DNA of 64,000 nt from an uncultured Clostridium sp. (lineage in GTDB: Bacteria > Bacillota > Clostridia > Lachnospirales > Lachnospiraceae). Positions 8,043 to 16,951 of the stretch are shown here, piece by piece; within the stretch, counting starts at the first letter, position 1; each line of letters begins with the position of its first letter. The stretch is from NCBI GenBank assembly GCA_900547035.1, contig URFM01000001.1, forward strand, positions 74,244 through 138,243. The letters run 5' to 3'. The notes beneath the pieces were generated by a model. The model was not told the DNA's origin. It did no database searches and saw nothing but the letters and a program-made list of their open reading frames with translations. The translations under genes were made by a program, and so were the position numbers.

Positions 8043-8474
8043 TTACTCGTCCTCAAACTCCTCTTCCAGCTTTCTCGCCCGCTTCTTCTCCAGAAGAATG
8101 GCCCCAAACCGGATTGCCGCAAAGGCCGCGGCAAAAGCCGCAAGGGGCAGAAGCTTTGTTGTCCAGCCGTCGCCAAGGCTGACCTGACCATATGCGATAT
8201 AAACAAGCGCCACAACTGCCAGAACGGCCAGCGCTTTCTTCCAATAGGTTTTCTCCATGCCGGGACGGTAAAAGGCAATCTTCATCTGGCGGCAGCGGAC
8301 GGCCTGGAACAGGGGCGCTCCAATAATAATCACGTACTCTACCACGCAGTCGGAAAGCCCTTTGTGGAGCAGCAAAATCTTCACCAAAAAGGCCGCCAGG
8401 GCGAAGAAAAATACCGTTGTTCCAAACTCTCCCATAATCTGGTCATGGACCTGTTTAATCCTCTCATCCTTCAT
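8043..8474 (-). CDS. DUF6773-like membrane protein
   Basis: A 143-residue integral membrane protein starting MKDERIKQVHDQIMGEFG, the type of start seen in DUF6773 proteins. Four hydrophobic stretches are visible: after residue 15 (TVFFFALAAFLVKILLL), around 40-50 (VVEYVIIIGAPLF), around 83-97 and around 110-128. A charged acidic tail ends the protein. The ATG at 8474 is preferred to earlier in-frame starts because GGTGA precedes it. It directly follows an XRE repressor gene, a common pairing in which the repressor controls the operon. Function is unknown. Confidence 0.7.
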   Translation of the reverse strand: MKDERIKQVHDQIMGEFGTTVFFFALAAFLVKILLLHKGLSDCVVEYVIIIGAPLFQAVRCRQMKIAFYRPGMEKTYWKKALAVLAVVALVYIAYGQVSLGDGWTTKLLPLAAFAAAFAAIRFGAILLEKKRARKLEEEFEDE

Positions 8475-8504
8475 CTCATTCACCAATCCTTTCATTTCCT
8501 TCAA

Positions 8505-8699
8505 TCATTCTTCCCAAAAAAGTTCATCCAGTGTCTTTCCCAGCGCCTTGCAGATGGCAATGCAGAGATTTAAAGAGGGGTTGTACTTTCCTGCCTCAAT
8601 CATGCCGATGGTCTGCCTGGTGACGCCCACCAGATTGGCCAGCTCCTCCTGAGACAAATCCCTGCCGGCCCTGGCTGCCTTCAGCTTCAGGTTTTTCAT
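8505..8699 (-). CDS. XRE-family helix-turn-helix regulator
   Basis: A 64-residue DNA-binding protein that is essentially one HTH_3 domain: [21 protein letters not shown] is the helix-turn-helix, followed by [25 protein letters not shown], closely resembling YozG-type mini-repressors. It is the first gene of an operon with the DUF6773 membrane protein. Upstream is a perfect consensus SigA promoter overlapped by a palindrome, consistent with autoregulation. Confidence 0.9.
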   Translation of the reverse strand: MKNLKLKAARAGRDLSQEELANLVGVTRQTIGMIEAGKYNPSLNLCIAICKALGKTLDELFWEE

Positions 8700-8740
8700 C
8701 CCATCACCCTTTCCGTCCTCTTTCTCTCTTTGATGATTTC

Positions 8741-8769
8741 ATTATAGCACTTACTTGTCATTATGTCAA
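8741..8769 (-). promoter_or_regulatory. Consensus SigA promoter with overlapping palindrome (8755-8769)
   Basis: TTGACA (8764-8769) and TATAAT (8741-8746) with a 17-bp spacer are perfect matches to the SigA consensus on the minus strand. The palindrome TTGTCATTATGTCAA at 8755-8769 (TTG-n-CAT-n-ATG-n-CAA) overlaps the -35 box and is a good candidate operator for the XRE protein. Confidence 0.8.
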
Positions 8770-8851
8770 ATATATATTGCATTTTGTTAATTAATAATGC
8801 TTTTTCCGCAGCACAAGCGCCTAAAGGGCAGACGCTGCATACTCATAACAG

Positions 8852-8900
8852 AAAAAAAGACGTATCACAGGAAAATCTCCGGTGGGATACGTCTTTCTAT
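8852..8900 (-). terminator. Intrinsic terminator after the TetR remnant
   Basis: An 11-bp inverted repeat AAAGACGTATC/GATACGTCTTT (8856-8866, 8886-8896) is followed on the minus strand by a run of seven T. It still stands downstream of the disrupted TetR gene. Confidence 0.8.
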
Positions 8901-8905
8901 TCCTG

Positions 8906-9465
8906 CTAATGCTCATACGGTCCGAGCATTTTGCTTACAAAGGATTGAATCATTTCGTGAATCGTGTAATGCATGTAATTTACGTGAGCCAGTTCCATTG
9001 CTTTGAGCTGCTTTTCCGTATGAGCGGTATAAGGATAGACGCCAAACAGCCGCTGACCGCTTGAAAAGCTTTGGCATAAGCTTTTTTAAAATCCACAAGA
9101 TTCTCCATGCGGCTGTTGACTTCCATATCATAAATATTCATGGACATCAGCTTCAGCATACATCCACGCTTTGCCAGCGTACCGGCCAGTTGATCTGAAA
9201 ATTCTTCAACAGAAAGGGACGGACTGCTCTCTGCCAGTTCCCTGAGCGCAGCAATCCACTCCTCATGCTCCCGTTCAAGCAGCGCTAAAAAGATTTCCTC
9301 TTTGGTCTGAAAGTAATTGTAGATTGAGGGGCGGGAAAAGGATGTTTTTTCGCTGATATCACGGATTGTGATTTCTTTAAAGCTCATTGTCTCATACAGA
9401 GCGGCACATGCATTGATAATTTCTTCTTTTCTCGCGTTTATTAATTCTTCTGAACCTTTAGGCAT
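8906..9465 (-). pseudogene. TetR/AcrR-family regulator, disrupted in its C-terminal domain
   Basis: The N-terminal helix-turn-helix is intact (ITIRDISEKTSFSRPSIYNYF, then QTKEEIFLALL), and the frame stays open for 161 codons to a stop at 8980. After AFQAVSGC the original frame becomes nonsense (ASILIPLIRKSSSKQ), while another frame reads LFGVYPYTAHTEKQ ... SFVSKMLGPYEH to a stop at 8906, which looks like the normal C-terminus of this TetR subfamily. About 20-30 residues normally present before FGVYPYT seem to be missing, so a small internal deletion with frameshift has occurred. A truncated DNA-binding protein could still be made, but ligand binding and dimerisation would be damaged. The ribosome binding site GGAAGG precedes the ATG. 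Confidence 0.75.
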
Positions 9466-9571
9466 AGCTATCCCTTCCTTATCCCTTTGCGGCCTGTTTC
9501 GCCCAATCAGCTGCGCCGCGGTTTACCAGTCTGCCTTCCTTCCTGCGTTCTTTGTTGACCGTATCGTTTAT

Positions 9572-10252
9572 CTATTTCACCAGATGAATGTTGGGGAAGT
9601 AGCAGAACAGGACCTTCGCGATAATCTTGTCCTTTTCTACGTATTTATTCTGCCAAAGCCTGGCGTCCTCCGAGAAATTCCGGTTATCGCCCATCATAAA
9701 GTAACAGCCCTCCGGTACATGGTAAACCGCATCGTTTACGTTTACCCGGACCATATCGTCGCTGACGTACTCCATATCGCTGTACTCCACGTTCAGACTG
9801 TTGATGGTCTCCACCGAAAGCTCGATGGTTTCCCTCTCCTGCATGGGCTCCGCCAGATAAGATTCATCCAGAGGCGTTTCCGAATCGTTGATATATACCT
9901 GACCATCCTTAATGGTCACCGTGTCCCCCGGAAGGCCGATGACCCGCTTTACGTAAAAGGTCTTCTGCTCCGGATCATCCGGATAGCGGAAAATCACCAC
10001 ATCTCCCCGTTCCGGGTCGCCGAACAGATAGGAAAGCCTGGAACCGATGACCCGGCTCCCGGACTGGATAATAGGAATCATGGAGCCGGTAGGCACATAG
10101 CTGTTTGCAATAATAAAGGTACTCAGTACCCAGGCGATCACCACAGCCGCTACAATAATCTGCACCCAGCTGATAATCTCCTTTTTCAGGTTAAAGGGCT
10201 CTTTTTCCTGATTTTCTTTTGACTGCTTTTTCAAATCTTTCTTGTCTGACAT
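9572..10252 (-). CDS. lepB: Signal peptidase I
   Basis: Signal peptidase I removes signal peptides from secreted proteins at the membrane. The 226-residue protein has one N-terminal membrane helix (about residues 28-49), the catalytic Ser in PTGSMIP (about residue 57), the catalytic Lys in YVKRVIGLPGD (about residue 102) and the box-E motif GDNRNFSEDAR (about 188-198). The ATG at 10252 has AGAGGAAA upstream; upstream in-frame codons belong to the proA junction. It follows proA by 47 bp and may be co-transcribed with it. Confidence 0.95.
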   Translation of the reverse strand: MSDKKDLKKQSKENQEKEPFNLKKEIISWVQIIVAAVVIAWVLSTFIIANSYVPTGSMIPIIQSGSRVIGSRLSYLFGDPERGDVVIFRYPDDPEQKTFYVKRVIGLPGDTVTIKDGQVYINDSETPLDESYLAEPMQERETIELSVETINSLNVEYSDMEYVSDDMVRVNVNDAVYHVPEGCYFMMGDNRNFSEDARLWQNKYVEKDKIIAKVLFCYFPNIHLVK

Positions 10253-10299
10253 TGATAGTTTCCTCTTTTTGCTCTTTGATGTCCGCCCGGGGACAGTCC

Positions 10300-11541
10300 T
10301 CATCGAATCTGACCGTCGCCGTAAATAATGTATTTGGTAGTGGTCAGTTCCTTTAAGCCCATCGGTCCCCTGGCATGGAGCTTCTGGGTGCTGATCCCAA
10401 TTTCCGCTCCGAAACCGAATTCCTCACCGTCCGTGAAACGGGTGGAAGCATTGACATACACTGCCGCCGCGTCAATCTCGTTTAAAAACTGCTGGGCATG
10501 AAAATAGTTGGAGGTAACAATAGCATCCGAATGCCCCGTATTGTAGCGGTTAATATGAGCGATGGCCTCGTCGATGGAATCCACAATTTTCAGAGAAAGG
10601 ATATAGTCTAAATATTCCTTCCCCCAGTCTTCCTCTGTGGCCGCCTTGAAATCCGGCTCGATGACTCTGGCGTCCTCATCCGCCCGAATCTCCACTTTCT
10701 TTTCCTTCAGGCGTTTCTTCAGCATGGGGAGAAACTCCTCAGCCACCAAACGGTGGACCACCAGAGATTCGCAGGCGTTGCACACGCCGATCCGCTGGGT
10801 CTTAGCATTGTAAATAATGTCCAGGGCCATATTTAAGTCCGCGGTCTCATCCACATAAATGTGGCAGTTTCCTGTACCTGTCTCAATCACCGGAACGGTG
10901 CTGTTCTCCACCACCGTGCGGATTAATCCTGCTCCCCCTCTGGGAATCAGCACATCCACATATTCGTTTAACCGCATAAGTTCCTTCGTGGTATCTCTGC
11001 TGGTATCCTCCACCAACTGCACCGCGTCCTCAGGCAGTCCCGCCCGCTCCAGTCCCTCCCGCAGGCATTTCACAATAGCCCGGTTGGAACAGATCGCGTC
11101 GCTCCCTCCCTTTAGTATAACCGCGTTTCCGCTTTTAAAGCACAGACCGAAGGCATCCGCCGTCACATTGGGACGGGCCTCGTAAATCATGGCGATGACG
11201 CCCAAGGGCACCCTCTTCTTCCCGATCATCAGTCCGTTGGGCCTCTGCTTCATGGACAGAACCTCTCCCACCGGATCCTCCAGGGCCGCCACCTGCAAAA
11301 GGCCGTCGGCCATAGCATTGACCCTGGCCGGGGTCAGGCGGAGGCGGTCCAAAAGCCCCTGGCTCATGCCGGCCTGGGCCGCTTTCTCACAGTCCTCCTC
11401 ATTAGCGTTTAATATTTCATCCTCTCCCTCCAGAAGAGCCCGCGCGGCCTCCTCCAGCCCCATATTTTTTTCTCTGGAGCCTAAGTTGTTTAATATCCGG
11501 GATACGTCCTTGGCACGACTGCCTATTTCGCTCAATGTCAT
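10300..11541 (-). CDS. proA: Glutamate-5-semialdehyde dehydrogenase (gamma-glutamyl phosphate reductase)
   Basis: ProA carries out the second step of proline synthesis, NADPH-dependent reduction of gamma-glutamyl phosphate. The 413-residue product matches the family length and has the aldehyde-dehydrogenase-type catalytic Cys in [15 protein letters not shown] (about residue 255) and other conserved stretches ([47 protein letters not shown]). The first enzyme, proB, lies upstream with fthC and a DUF896 gene between; all point the same way. Confidence 0.96.
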   Translation of the reverse strand: MTLSEIGSRAKDVSRILNNLGSREKNMGLEEAARALLEGEDEILNANEEDCEKAAQAGMSQGLLDRLRLTPARVNAMADGLLQVAALEDPVGEVLSMKQRPNGLMIGKKRVPLGVIAMIYEARPNVTADAFGLCFKSGNAVILKGGSDAICSNRAIVKCLREGLERAGLPEDAVQLVEDTSRDTTKELMRLNEYVDVLIPRGGAGLIRTVVENSTVPVIETGTGNCHIYVDETADLNMALDIIYNAKTQRIGVCNACESLVVHRLVAEEFLPMLKKRLKEKKVEIRADEDARVIEPDFKAATEEDWGKEYLDYILSLKIVDSIDEAIAHINRYNTGHSDAIVTSNYFHAQQFLNEIDAAAVYVNASTRFTDGEEFGFGAEIGISTQKLHARGPMGLKELTTTKYIIYGDGQIR

Positions 11542-11649
11542 AAGATTTTCCTCTCTCCTGTTTTGGAACCTTCATTGCAAACTGTTCCGTAGGTCTGCTC
11601 TGTTACTGCCACACATCATACCACACCTGAACACTAAAATCCACCAAAT

Positions 11650-12225
11650 TCACAGAAATTCCATGGAAACAATCTCTTCCACCGCTGTGAAAATCCGTTC
11701 CACCGGCCGGTCCCACTCCTCCCGGATTACCTCCTCTACAATCTGAAACGGATAGGCCGCCGCCAGTGTCTTCACATTCTTATGAACCGCCAGATACCGG
11801 TCGTAGTAACCGCCTCCGTATCCAATTCGGTATCCCCTCCGGTCAAAGACTGCGCCCGGCACGAGAATCACGCTCTCCCCCGTCTCCGCTTTGGGACAGT
11901 CCGCCGAAGGCTCCGGAATTCCTTTATACCCGGCCCGGAGCTCCTCTTTTCCATGGATCCGGTAAAAATCCATCTCCCTCCCCGCCACCCGGGGAGCCGC
12001 CACAGGAATCTTCCGCCTGAACAGCTCTTCCAGAAGAGGCCAGGTATTAACCTCCGAACCGAAAGAGAGGTAGAGAAATACCGGCCGCCCAGTCCACAGC
12101 GGCTCCCAGTCCAGAAGCCGTTTAAGAATCTGCCGGTCCATCTTCTCCTTCTCCTCCGGTTTCAGACGGTTTCTCTGTGCCAAAATCTCCCTGCGCAGCG
12201 CACTCTTTTTTTCCCTGGCGTCCAT
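11650..12225 (-). CDS. 5-formyltetrahydrofolate cyclo-ligase
   Basis: This enzyme converts 5-formyl-THF to 5,10-methenyl-THF with ATP and returns folate to the active one-carbon pool. The 191-residue protein has the conserved N-terminal start KSALRREILAQRNRL and the nucleotide/folate-binding C-terminal motif YRIGYGGGYYDRYL. It starts only 5 nt after the DUF896 gene, so the two are co-transcribed. The gene is called fthC, ygfA or yqgN in different organisms, so no symbol is assigned. Confidence 0.93.
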   Translation of the reverse strand: MDAREKKSALRREILAQRNRLKPEEKEKMDRQILKRLLDWEPLWTGRPVFLYLSFGSEVNTWPLLEELFRRKIPVAAPRVAGREMDFYRIHGKEELRAGYKGIPEPSADCPKAETGESVILVPGAVFDRRGYRIGYGGGYYDRYLAVHKNVKTLAAAYPFQIVEEVIREEWDRPVERIFTAVEEIVSMEFL

Positions 12226-12230
12226 GGGCT

Positions 12231-12452
12231 TTAGTCCTCTTTTATGCCGCCGTACTTCTTTCCCAGATTCGTAATGGTCCCGTCCGGCTCCTTAATGGAA
12301 ATCTGGTTTAAGGTTCCCCGCAAGTTGGCCCGAATGGCTGCCAGATACTCCTGGCGCAGCCGGGTCTGCTCCTCCTTCTCCTCCGGGGTCAGCCCTACGG
12401 ACTGGGACTTGTGGTAAAGGGCGTTAATCCGATCAATCTGTTCCGATGTCAT
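12231..12452 (-). CDS. DUF896 (UPF0291) small protein
   Basis: A 73-residue protein with the DUF896 pattern: two helices rich in charge (EQIDRINALYHKSQSVGLTP, EEKEEQTRLRQEYLAAIRAN) and a short tail. Bacillus YnzC is a relative of known fold but uncertain role. The ATG at 12452 has AGGAGA 5 nt upstream; upstream in-frame codons are ignored. It lies between proB and fthC, with the proB terminator hairpin ahead of it. Confidence 0.9.
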   Translation of the reverse strand: MTSEQIDRINALYHKSQSVGLTPEEKEEQTRLRQEYLAAIRANLRGTLNQISIKEPDGTITNLGKKYGGIKED

Positions 12453-12501
12453 AGGTTCTCCTCTCCGGCCCCCCATGGGGCCATGTAAAATGGTAATAGT
12501 T

Positions 12502-12537
12502 CAGGACGGCCGGGTATCTTCTTGCCCGGCCGTTCTG
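12502..12537 (-). terminator. GC-rich hairpin downstream of proB
   Basis: A 13-bp stem (arms 12502-12514 and 12525-12537, one G-U pair) lies just past the proB stop. The sequence following it on the minus strand is only modestly T-rich, so it may attenuate rather than fully stop transcription into DUF896. Confidence 0.6.
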
Positions 12538-12548
12538 AACGGTTGTAT

Positions 12549-13409
12549 TTAATATTCGTTGTTCAGATAGTGCATCAGGTCAAAATCCAGGTTGGGATGG
12601 GCCAAAAATAAGGTTCCCTTCTCTTTTCCGCCCATAATCTCCAGAATCACATCCACCTGGTCGCCGTTGGCAATCACCATATCCGCCCCGCTGTCGGTGG
12701 CAATCCGGGCTGCCGCCAGCTTGGCGGACATACCTCCCGTTCCCACATCGCTGCCGGAAGTCTCCTTACCCATGGCCAGAAGCTCCGGCGTAATCTCCGG
12801 CACCAGTGAAATGAACCGGGCGTCCGGATTGTGTCTGGGGTCGTCGGAATAAAGACCGTCGATATCCGAAAGAAGAATCAGAAGGTCTCCCCCGATGAGG
12901 GCCGTCACGATGGCGGACAGGCGGTCATTGTCTCCGAAGCTGTCCACATAGGGGATTTCCGAGGTGGAAACCGTATCGTTTTCATTGACAATGGGAACCG
13001 CTCCCAGCTTTAACAGCTCGTCAAAGGTATTCTGGGCGTTGTAGCGGGAGGCGTCGTTTACCATGGTATCTTTGGTCAGAAGAATCTGTGCCGCCGTCTG
13101 GTTGTACTCGGAAAAAATCTTCTGATAAACCATCATCAGGCGGGCCTGCCCTACGGCGGCGTAGGCCTGCTTCTGGGCCAGGGTAGTAGGCTTCTGATGT
13201 CCCAGAGCCTGCCTGCCTGCGGCGATCGCGCCGGAGGACACCAGAACCACCTCTTTTCCCTCTCCCTTAAGGTCGCTGATGACACGCACCAGCCGTTCAA
13301 TTTTCAGCAGGTTCATGGCCCCTGTCTCCGAATGAGTCAGGGAGGAGGAGCCGATTTTAATCACAATCCGCTTTTTGTCCTTCAGTTGCGCTCGTTCCGT
13401 CATTTCCAT
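12549..13409 (-). CDS. proB: Glutamate 5-kinase, short form
   Basis: ProB phosphorylates glutamate to begin proline synthesis. The 286-residue protein consists of the amino-acid kinase domain only: VIKIGSSSLT at the N-terminus, VSSGAIAAGRQ near residue 58, IVNENDTVS near 140 and GTGGMSAKLAAA near 225. The C-terminal PUA domain of E. coli-type ProB (about 367 residues) is absent, as in several Firmicutes. The ATG at 13409 has AAAGGA about 8 nt upstream. proA is the third gene downstream. Confidence 0.95.
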   Translation of the reverse strand: MEMTERAQLKDKKRIVIKIGSSSLTHSETGAMNLLKIERLVRVISDLKGEGKEVVLVSSGAIAAGRQALGHQKPTTLAQKQAYAAVGQARLMMVYQKIFSEYNQTAAQILLTKDTMVNDASRYNAQNTFDELLKLGAVPIVNENDTVSTSEIPYVDSFGDNDRLSAIVTALIGGDLLILLSDIDGLYSDDPRHNPDARFISLVPEITPELLAMGKETSGSDVGTGGMSAKLAAARIATDSGADMVIANGDQVDVILEIMGGKEKGTLFLAHPNLDFDLMHYLNNEY

Positions 13410-13445
13410 TGTACAATTCCTTTCTTGTGTTGTGACCTGCAGCCC

Positions 13446-15059
13446 CTATATTTCATCCGACCGCGCGGCGGGGGCAAATCGCCGGATCAGCGCCTCGGCC
13501 GTTTTCATGCCGTCCATGGCGGCGGAGGTGATTCCCCCCGCATAGCCGGCTCCTTCCCCGCAGGGAAACAGGCCCCTAAGACTGCTCTCCCCTTGCTCAT
13601 CCCTGAGAATCCGCACCGGGGAGGAGGTCCTGCTCTCGATGCCCGCCAAAATAGCGTCTTCTCTGGAGAATCCACGAATCATATGTTCAAAGGCCTCAAT
13701 CCCCTCGATCATGGTTTCGGACAGTTCCGGCCCTAAAAGCTCTCTCAAATCGGCAAAGGTCCACTGTCCCTTAAATTGGGGCTTCACCTGGCCCAGGCGC
13801 TCCCCGGGAGGTCCGCCTGCCTTAAAATCTCCGTAGGTTTCCGCCGGGATCCTGCCCTTCCCCAGTTGATAAGCCTTCTCTTCCAGATGCTGCTGGAAAT
13901 GAACTCCCCCCAGCACTGTTTCGTCAGGGAAATCCTCCGGCCCCACGGTGATGATTAAGGCGCTGTTGGCATTTTCCCCTGCCCGCCCATGGTAGCTCAT
14001 GCCATTGACCGCCAGACGTCCCGGCTCTGAGGATGCGTTGACCACATATCCCCCGGGACACATGCAGAAGGAATAAACGCCTCTGCCGCCCGCCGCCTTC
14101 CAGGTCACCTTGTAGGAAGCGGCTCCTAGTTCCTTTACCGTCCTCCCGTACTGGCTCTCGTCAATCATGGACTGGGGATGCTGGATGCGCAGTCCCACCG
14201 CAAATGGCTTGGGCTCCATGGGAACACCATGCTCCAAAAGCATAGAAAAGGTATCTCTGGCGCTGTGGCCAACGGCAAAAACCGCCGCCTGGACAGGAAT
14301 TTGTTCTCCGTTCTCCAGCACCAGTGCCTGAAGGCTTCCGTCCCGGATGACCAAATCCGTCACCTGGCTTTCAAAGCGCACCTGTCCGCCCAGATTTAAA
14401 ATCTCCTGGCGGATGGCTTTGACCACCTGGCTCAGCACATCGGTGCCGATATGTGGCTTACTGGCGTAGCGGATGGCAGGGTTCGCGCCAAATTCCGTTA
14501 GAATCCGCAGCACTTCCCCGTTTCTCCCGGACACATCCTTTACCAGGGTGTTCAGCTTGCCGTCGGAAAAGGTTCCGGCTCCCCCTTCCCCGAACTGGAC
14601 ATTGGACTTGGGATCCAGGGCGCCCCCCTCCCAAAAGCGGTCCACATCCTCTTTTCTGCGGTCCACATCCCTGCCGCGCTCCAAAAGGATGGGGCGGTAT
14701 CCCTGCCGGGCCAGAAGAAGGCCGCAGAACAGGCCCGCAGGCCCGGTTCCCACAATCACCGGCGGGTACTTCAGAGGTTCGGCTCCCGGCGGAGGGCAAC
14801 GGTAGGGTTTCTCCTTTACCAGAGCTGCGTTTCTGTTTTTTGCTTTGGCGAGAACCTTTTCCTCCCGCCCTCCTTTGACCTGAACATCGACTATGTAGCT
14901 GTATACAATCTCCGGTTTCTTTCTGGCATCCACAGACTGGCGGACGATGTGAAGGCCGGCAATCTCTTCCTCCCGGATTTTCAGAGCTCTGGCCGCCTTC
15001 TTTGTCAGTTCCCCGGGTCTGTGTCCTACAGGGAGCTTTAACTGGTTAATCCGAATCAT
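13446..15059 (-). CDS. FAD-dependent dehydrogenase (COG2509 type)
   Basis: A 537-residue flavoprotein with an N-terminal domain of about 95 residues, then an FAD-binding Rossmann motif VIVGTGPAGLFCG (residues 101-113), the GGAGTFSDGKLNT stretch typical of COG2509 proteins and the late motif GEGAGYAGGITSAAMDGM. The substrate is unknown. The ATG at 15059 overlaps the stop codon of the upstream HI0933-type gene (ATGA), so the two flavoproteins are translationally coupled; an open extension upstream of this start lies inside the neighbour and is not coding. Confidence 0.85.
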   Translation of the reverse strand: MIRINQLKLPVGHRPGELTKKAARALKIREEEIAGLHIVRQSVDARKKPEIVYSYIVDVQVKGGREEKVLAKAKNRNAALVKEKPYRCPPPGAEPLKYPPVIVGTGPAGLFCGLLLARQGYRPILLERGRDVDRRKEDVDRFWEGGALDPKSNVQFGEGGAGTFSDGKLNTLVKDVSGRNGEVLRILTEFGANPAIRYASKPHIGTDVLSQVVKAIRQEILNLGGQVRFESQVTDLVIRDGSLQALVLENGEQIPVQAAVFAVGHSARDTFSMLLEHGVPMEPKPFAVGLRIQHPQSMIDESQYGRTVKELGAASYKVTWKAAGGRGVYSFCMCPGGYVVNASSEPGRLAVNGMSYHGRAGENANSALIITVGPEDFPDETVLGGVHFQQHLEEKAYQLGKGRIPAETYGDFKAGGPPGERLGQVKPQFKGQWTFADLRELLGPELSETMIEGIEAFEHMIRGFSREDAILAGIESRTSSPVRILRDEQGESSLRGLFPCGEGAGYAGGITSAAMDGMKTAEALIRRFAPAARSDEI

Positions 15060-16351
15060 CTGGCCCCTCTCCTTCCCTTCAGCTTTCCGTCTGAGGCCCA
15101 GCCGGCAGCGGACCGGCCTGCTGCCGCCCTTCCGGCCAGAGCGCCGCTGGACCAGGCAAACTGCAGATTGTAGCCCCCGCAGATTCCGTCCACGTCCAGA
15201 ATCTCTCCCGCAAAAAACAAACCGGGACAAAGTTTGGATTCCATGGTACGGGAGTTTACCTGCCGGGTGTCCACTCCGCCTCTGCACACCTGGGCGTTGG
15301 CGAATGGGTTCACGCTTGCCACCAGTGCCCGGTAGGAACGGAGATACTTTGCCAGTTCTTCCAGTTCTCTCTGCTTTAACTCTCCGGCCGGACGGGTCAG
15401 AGGGATTCCCGCGGCCTTAATCAGCACCTGCGCCAGCTTTTTGTTTAACAGGCCGCTTAAAAAGTCCTCGCAAAGGCGGTAGGACAGAAGCTTCGCCCTC
15501 TCCTTCAAGCGGTCCATGGTCTCCTCCCGGCTCCAGGAAGGCAGAAAATCGATTTCCGCCTCCACCCGTTTCCCCTCATCCAGGGCCACGGAGGCGAAGC
15601 GGCTGATTTGAAAGACGGGGATGCCGGAGAGGCCGTATTCCGTCAGCTGCAGTTCCCCTTTGTCCTGCGCTTCCGTCTTCCCGTCAATTTTCAGCTGGAT
15701 GTCTGCCTCCGTACGGACCCCTGACATCTGCCGGTAGTGCTTTCCCTGGCATCTCAGCTGGACCAGGGCCGGAAGAGGCTTTATGATCGAATGGCCCAGC
15801 TGTTTTGCCAACTCGTAGCCGCTTCCGTCGGAGCCGGTGCCGGGAGCCGCCTTAGAGCCCGCCGCCAGAATCACCGACGGAGCCTCAAACCTTCCCTGAC
15901 TGGTCAAAACTGAGAACTCTCCCATTGCTCCCCCTCTGTCTTTCGGCGCGCGAATCTGTTCCACCTGGCATCCGGTTTTCATTCCCACTCCCAGGTGCTC
16001 CGCTTCCATCCGCAGACCGTCCAGCACAGAGGAAGCCTGGTCGCTGCCTGGGTAGATGTATCCGTTCCGGTCCTTAGGTTCAATGCCCAGGGTGCGGAAA
16101 AAATCCAGAGTCTCCTCTACGGGAAAGCCCACCACCACCTCCATGGGGAAGGTTTTATTCTCACTGCGGTAGCATTCCGGCCCCATATGCCGATTGGTCA
16201 GGTTGCATTTGCCGTTTCCCGTGGAAAGAATTTTCTTGCCCACCCGGTCCATATGCTCCAAAATAGTCACCGAAGCCCCGTTCCGGGCAGCCAAAATGGC
16301 GGCTGCCAGTCCACTGGCTCCGCCGCCGATGATCAATATATCCTGTTTCAT
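15056..16351 (-). CDS. HI0933/BaiN-family NAD(P)/FAD-dependent oxidoreductase
   Basis: A 431-residue flavoprotein with the dinucleotide-binding motif DILIIGGGASGLAAA at residues 4-18, the family signature STGNGKCNLTNRH near residues 43-55 and the C-terminal GICGGYNLQFAWSSG. BaiN, a family member in bile-acid-converting clostridia, has been reported to reduce bile-acid intermediates, but most members have no known substrate and membership alone does not predict bile-acid metabolism. No other bai genes are nearby. Confidence 0.85.
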   Translation of the reverse strand: MKQDILIIGGGASGLAAAILAARNGASVTILEHMDRVGKKILSTGNGKCNLTNRHMGPECYRSENKTFPMEVVVGFPVEETLDFFRTLGIEPKDRNGYIYPGSDQASSVLDGLRMEAEHLGVGMKTGCQVEQIRAPKDRGGAMGEFSVLTSQGRFEAPSVILAAGSKAAPGTGSDGSGYELAKQLGHSIIKPLPALVQLRCQGKHYRQMSGVRTEADIQLKIDGKTEAQDKGELQLTEYGLSGIPVFQISRFASVALDEGKRVEAEIDFLPSWSREETMDRLKERAKLLSYRLCEDFLSGLLNKKLAQVLIKAAGIPLTRPAGELKQRELEELAKYLRSYRALVASVNPFANAQVCRGGVDTRQVNSRTMESKLCPGLFFAGEILDVDGICGGYNLQFAWSSGALAGRAAAGRSAAGWASDGKLKGRRGAR

Positions 16352-16406
16352 TCTCTGCGTTCTCCTTCCAAGACGGGTTCCTCTCGAAATATAATCAAAC
16401 TTCTCT

Positions 16407-16802
16407 TCAGCTGGTATAGGATTCCAGGTAATGATAGACGTCCATCATTGTAGGAAACCAGATTCCCTCCATCAGCCTGGCCCTCTCCTCCTCGGGAAAA
16501 TCCGTCACCGGAATATGAGTATACAGGCAGATGGTACTCTGATCCCTGGAAAACACCAGAAGGAATCCCGCCTCACTTACCAGATAGAATTCTTTCTCCG
16601 AAGGGGTTTCCACCACCGGGGTAATACTCTCCTGACCCACGGCAGCCCGGTTGTCCAGGGGATTCACCGTCTCCGTCTCAATCATCATATCCTCCATCCC
16701 CTGCTCCTGACGAATTTGATATCGGGTCAGGGCATATCCGGCGGCCAGACAGATAACGGACGTGACAGCAAAAAGCAGAACGCAGTACAAATATTTTTTC
16801 AT
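16407..16802 (-). CDS. Membrane-anchored protein with BofC-like C-terminal domain
   Basis: A 131-residue protein with an N-terminal hydrophobic anchor (residues 5-25, YCVLLFAVTSVICLAAGYAL), a short linker and a C-terminal module, about residues 70-131 (FYLVSEAGFLLVFSRDQSTI ... GIWFPTMMDVYHYLESY), that resembles the BofC C-terminal domain found in Lachnospiraceae proteins. BofC in Bacillus restrains SpoIVB during sporulation, and neighbouring yqfCD genes fit a sporulation context, but the assignment is by motif only. AGGAGG precedes the ATG. Confidence 0.65.
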   Translation of the reverse strand: MKKYLYCVLLFAVTSVICLAAGYALTRYQIRQEQGMEDMMIETETVNPLDNRAAVGQESITPVVETPSEKEFYLVSEAGFLLVFSRDQSTICLYTHIPVTDFPEEERARLMEGIWFPTMMDVYHYLESYTS

Positions 16803-16951
16803 GACAGAACCTCCTAAAATTGTAACTCTTCGGACGGAGGGTCTTTTTCCCCGTCTTCTCGAACGATTACCTGGAGTTATTATCTGCGTTCTGCCAAAAT
16901 TTAGTCATAAAATTCGCGTAAATAGATGAGCCGTCCTGAGCGGACGCTACT

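Noticed and set aside
9480-9571. Minus-strand frame ending in a segment like NKERRKEGRLVNRGAADWAK
   Set aside because: It looks faintly like a protein end, but it is too short, has no start and no family I can name; probably non-coding or a tiny remnant.
9368-10222. Plus-strand open frame of 284 codons
   Set aside because: Antisense to lepB and tetR; composition unlike a real protein and no start signals.
15060-15287. N-terminal extension of the COG2509 gene
   Set aside because: The extension lies inside the overlapping flavoprotein gene, and the ATG at 15059 with 4-nt overlap is the sensible start.
15056-16351. Bile-acid 7-dehydroxylation function for the BaiN-like protein
   Set aside because: Family membership is broad and no bai cluster is present, so the name is not used as a function.
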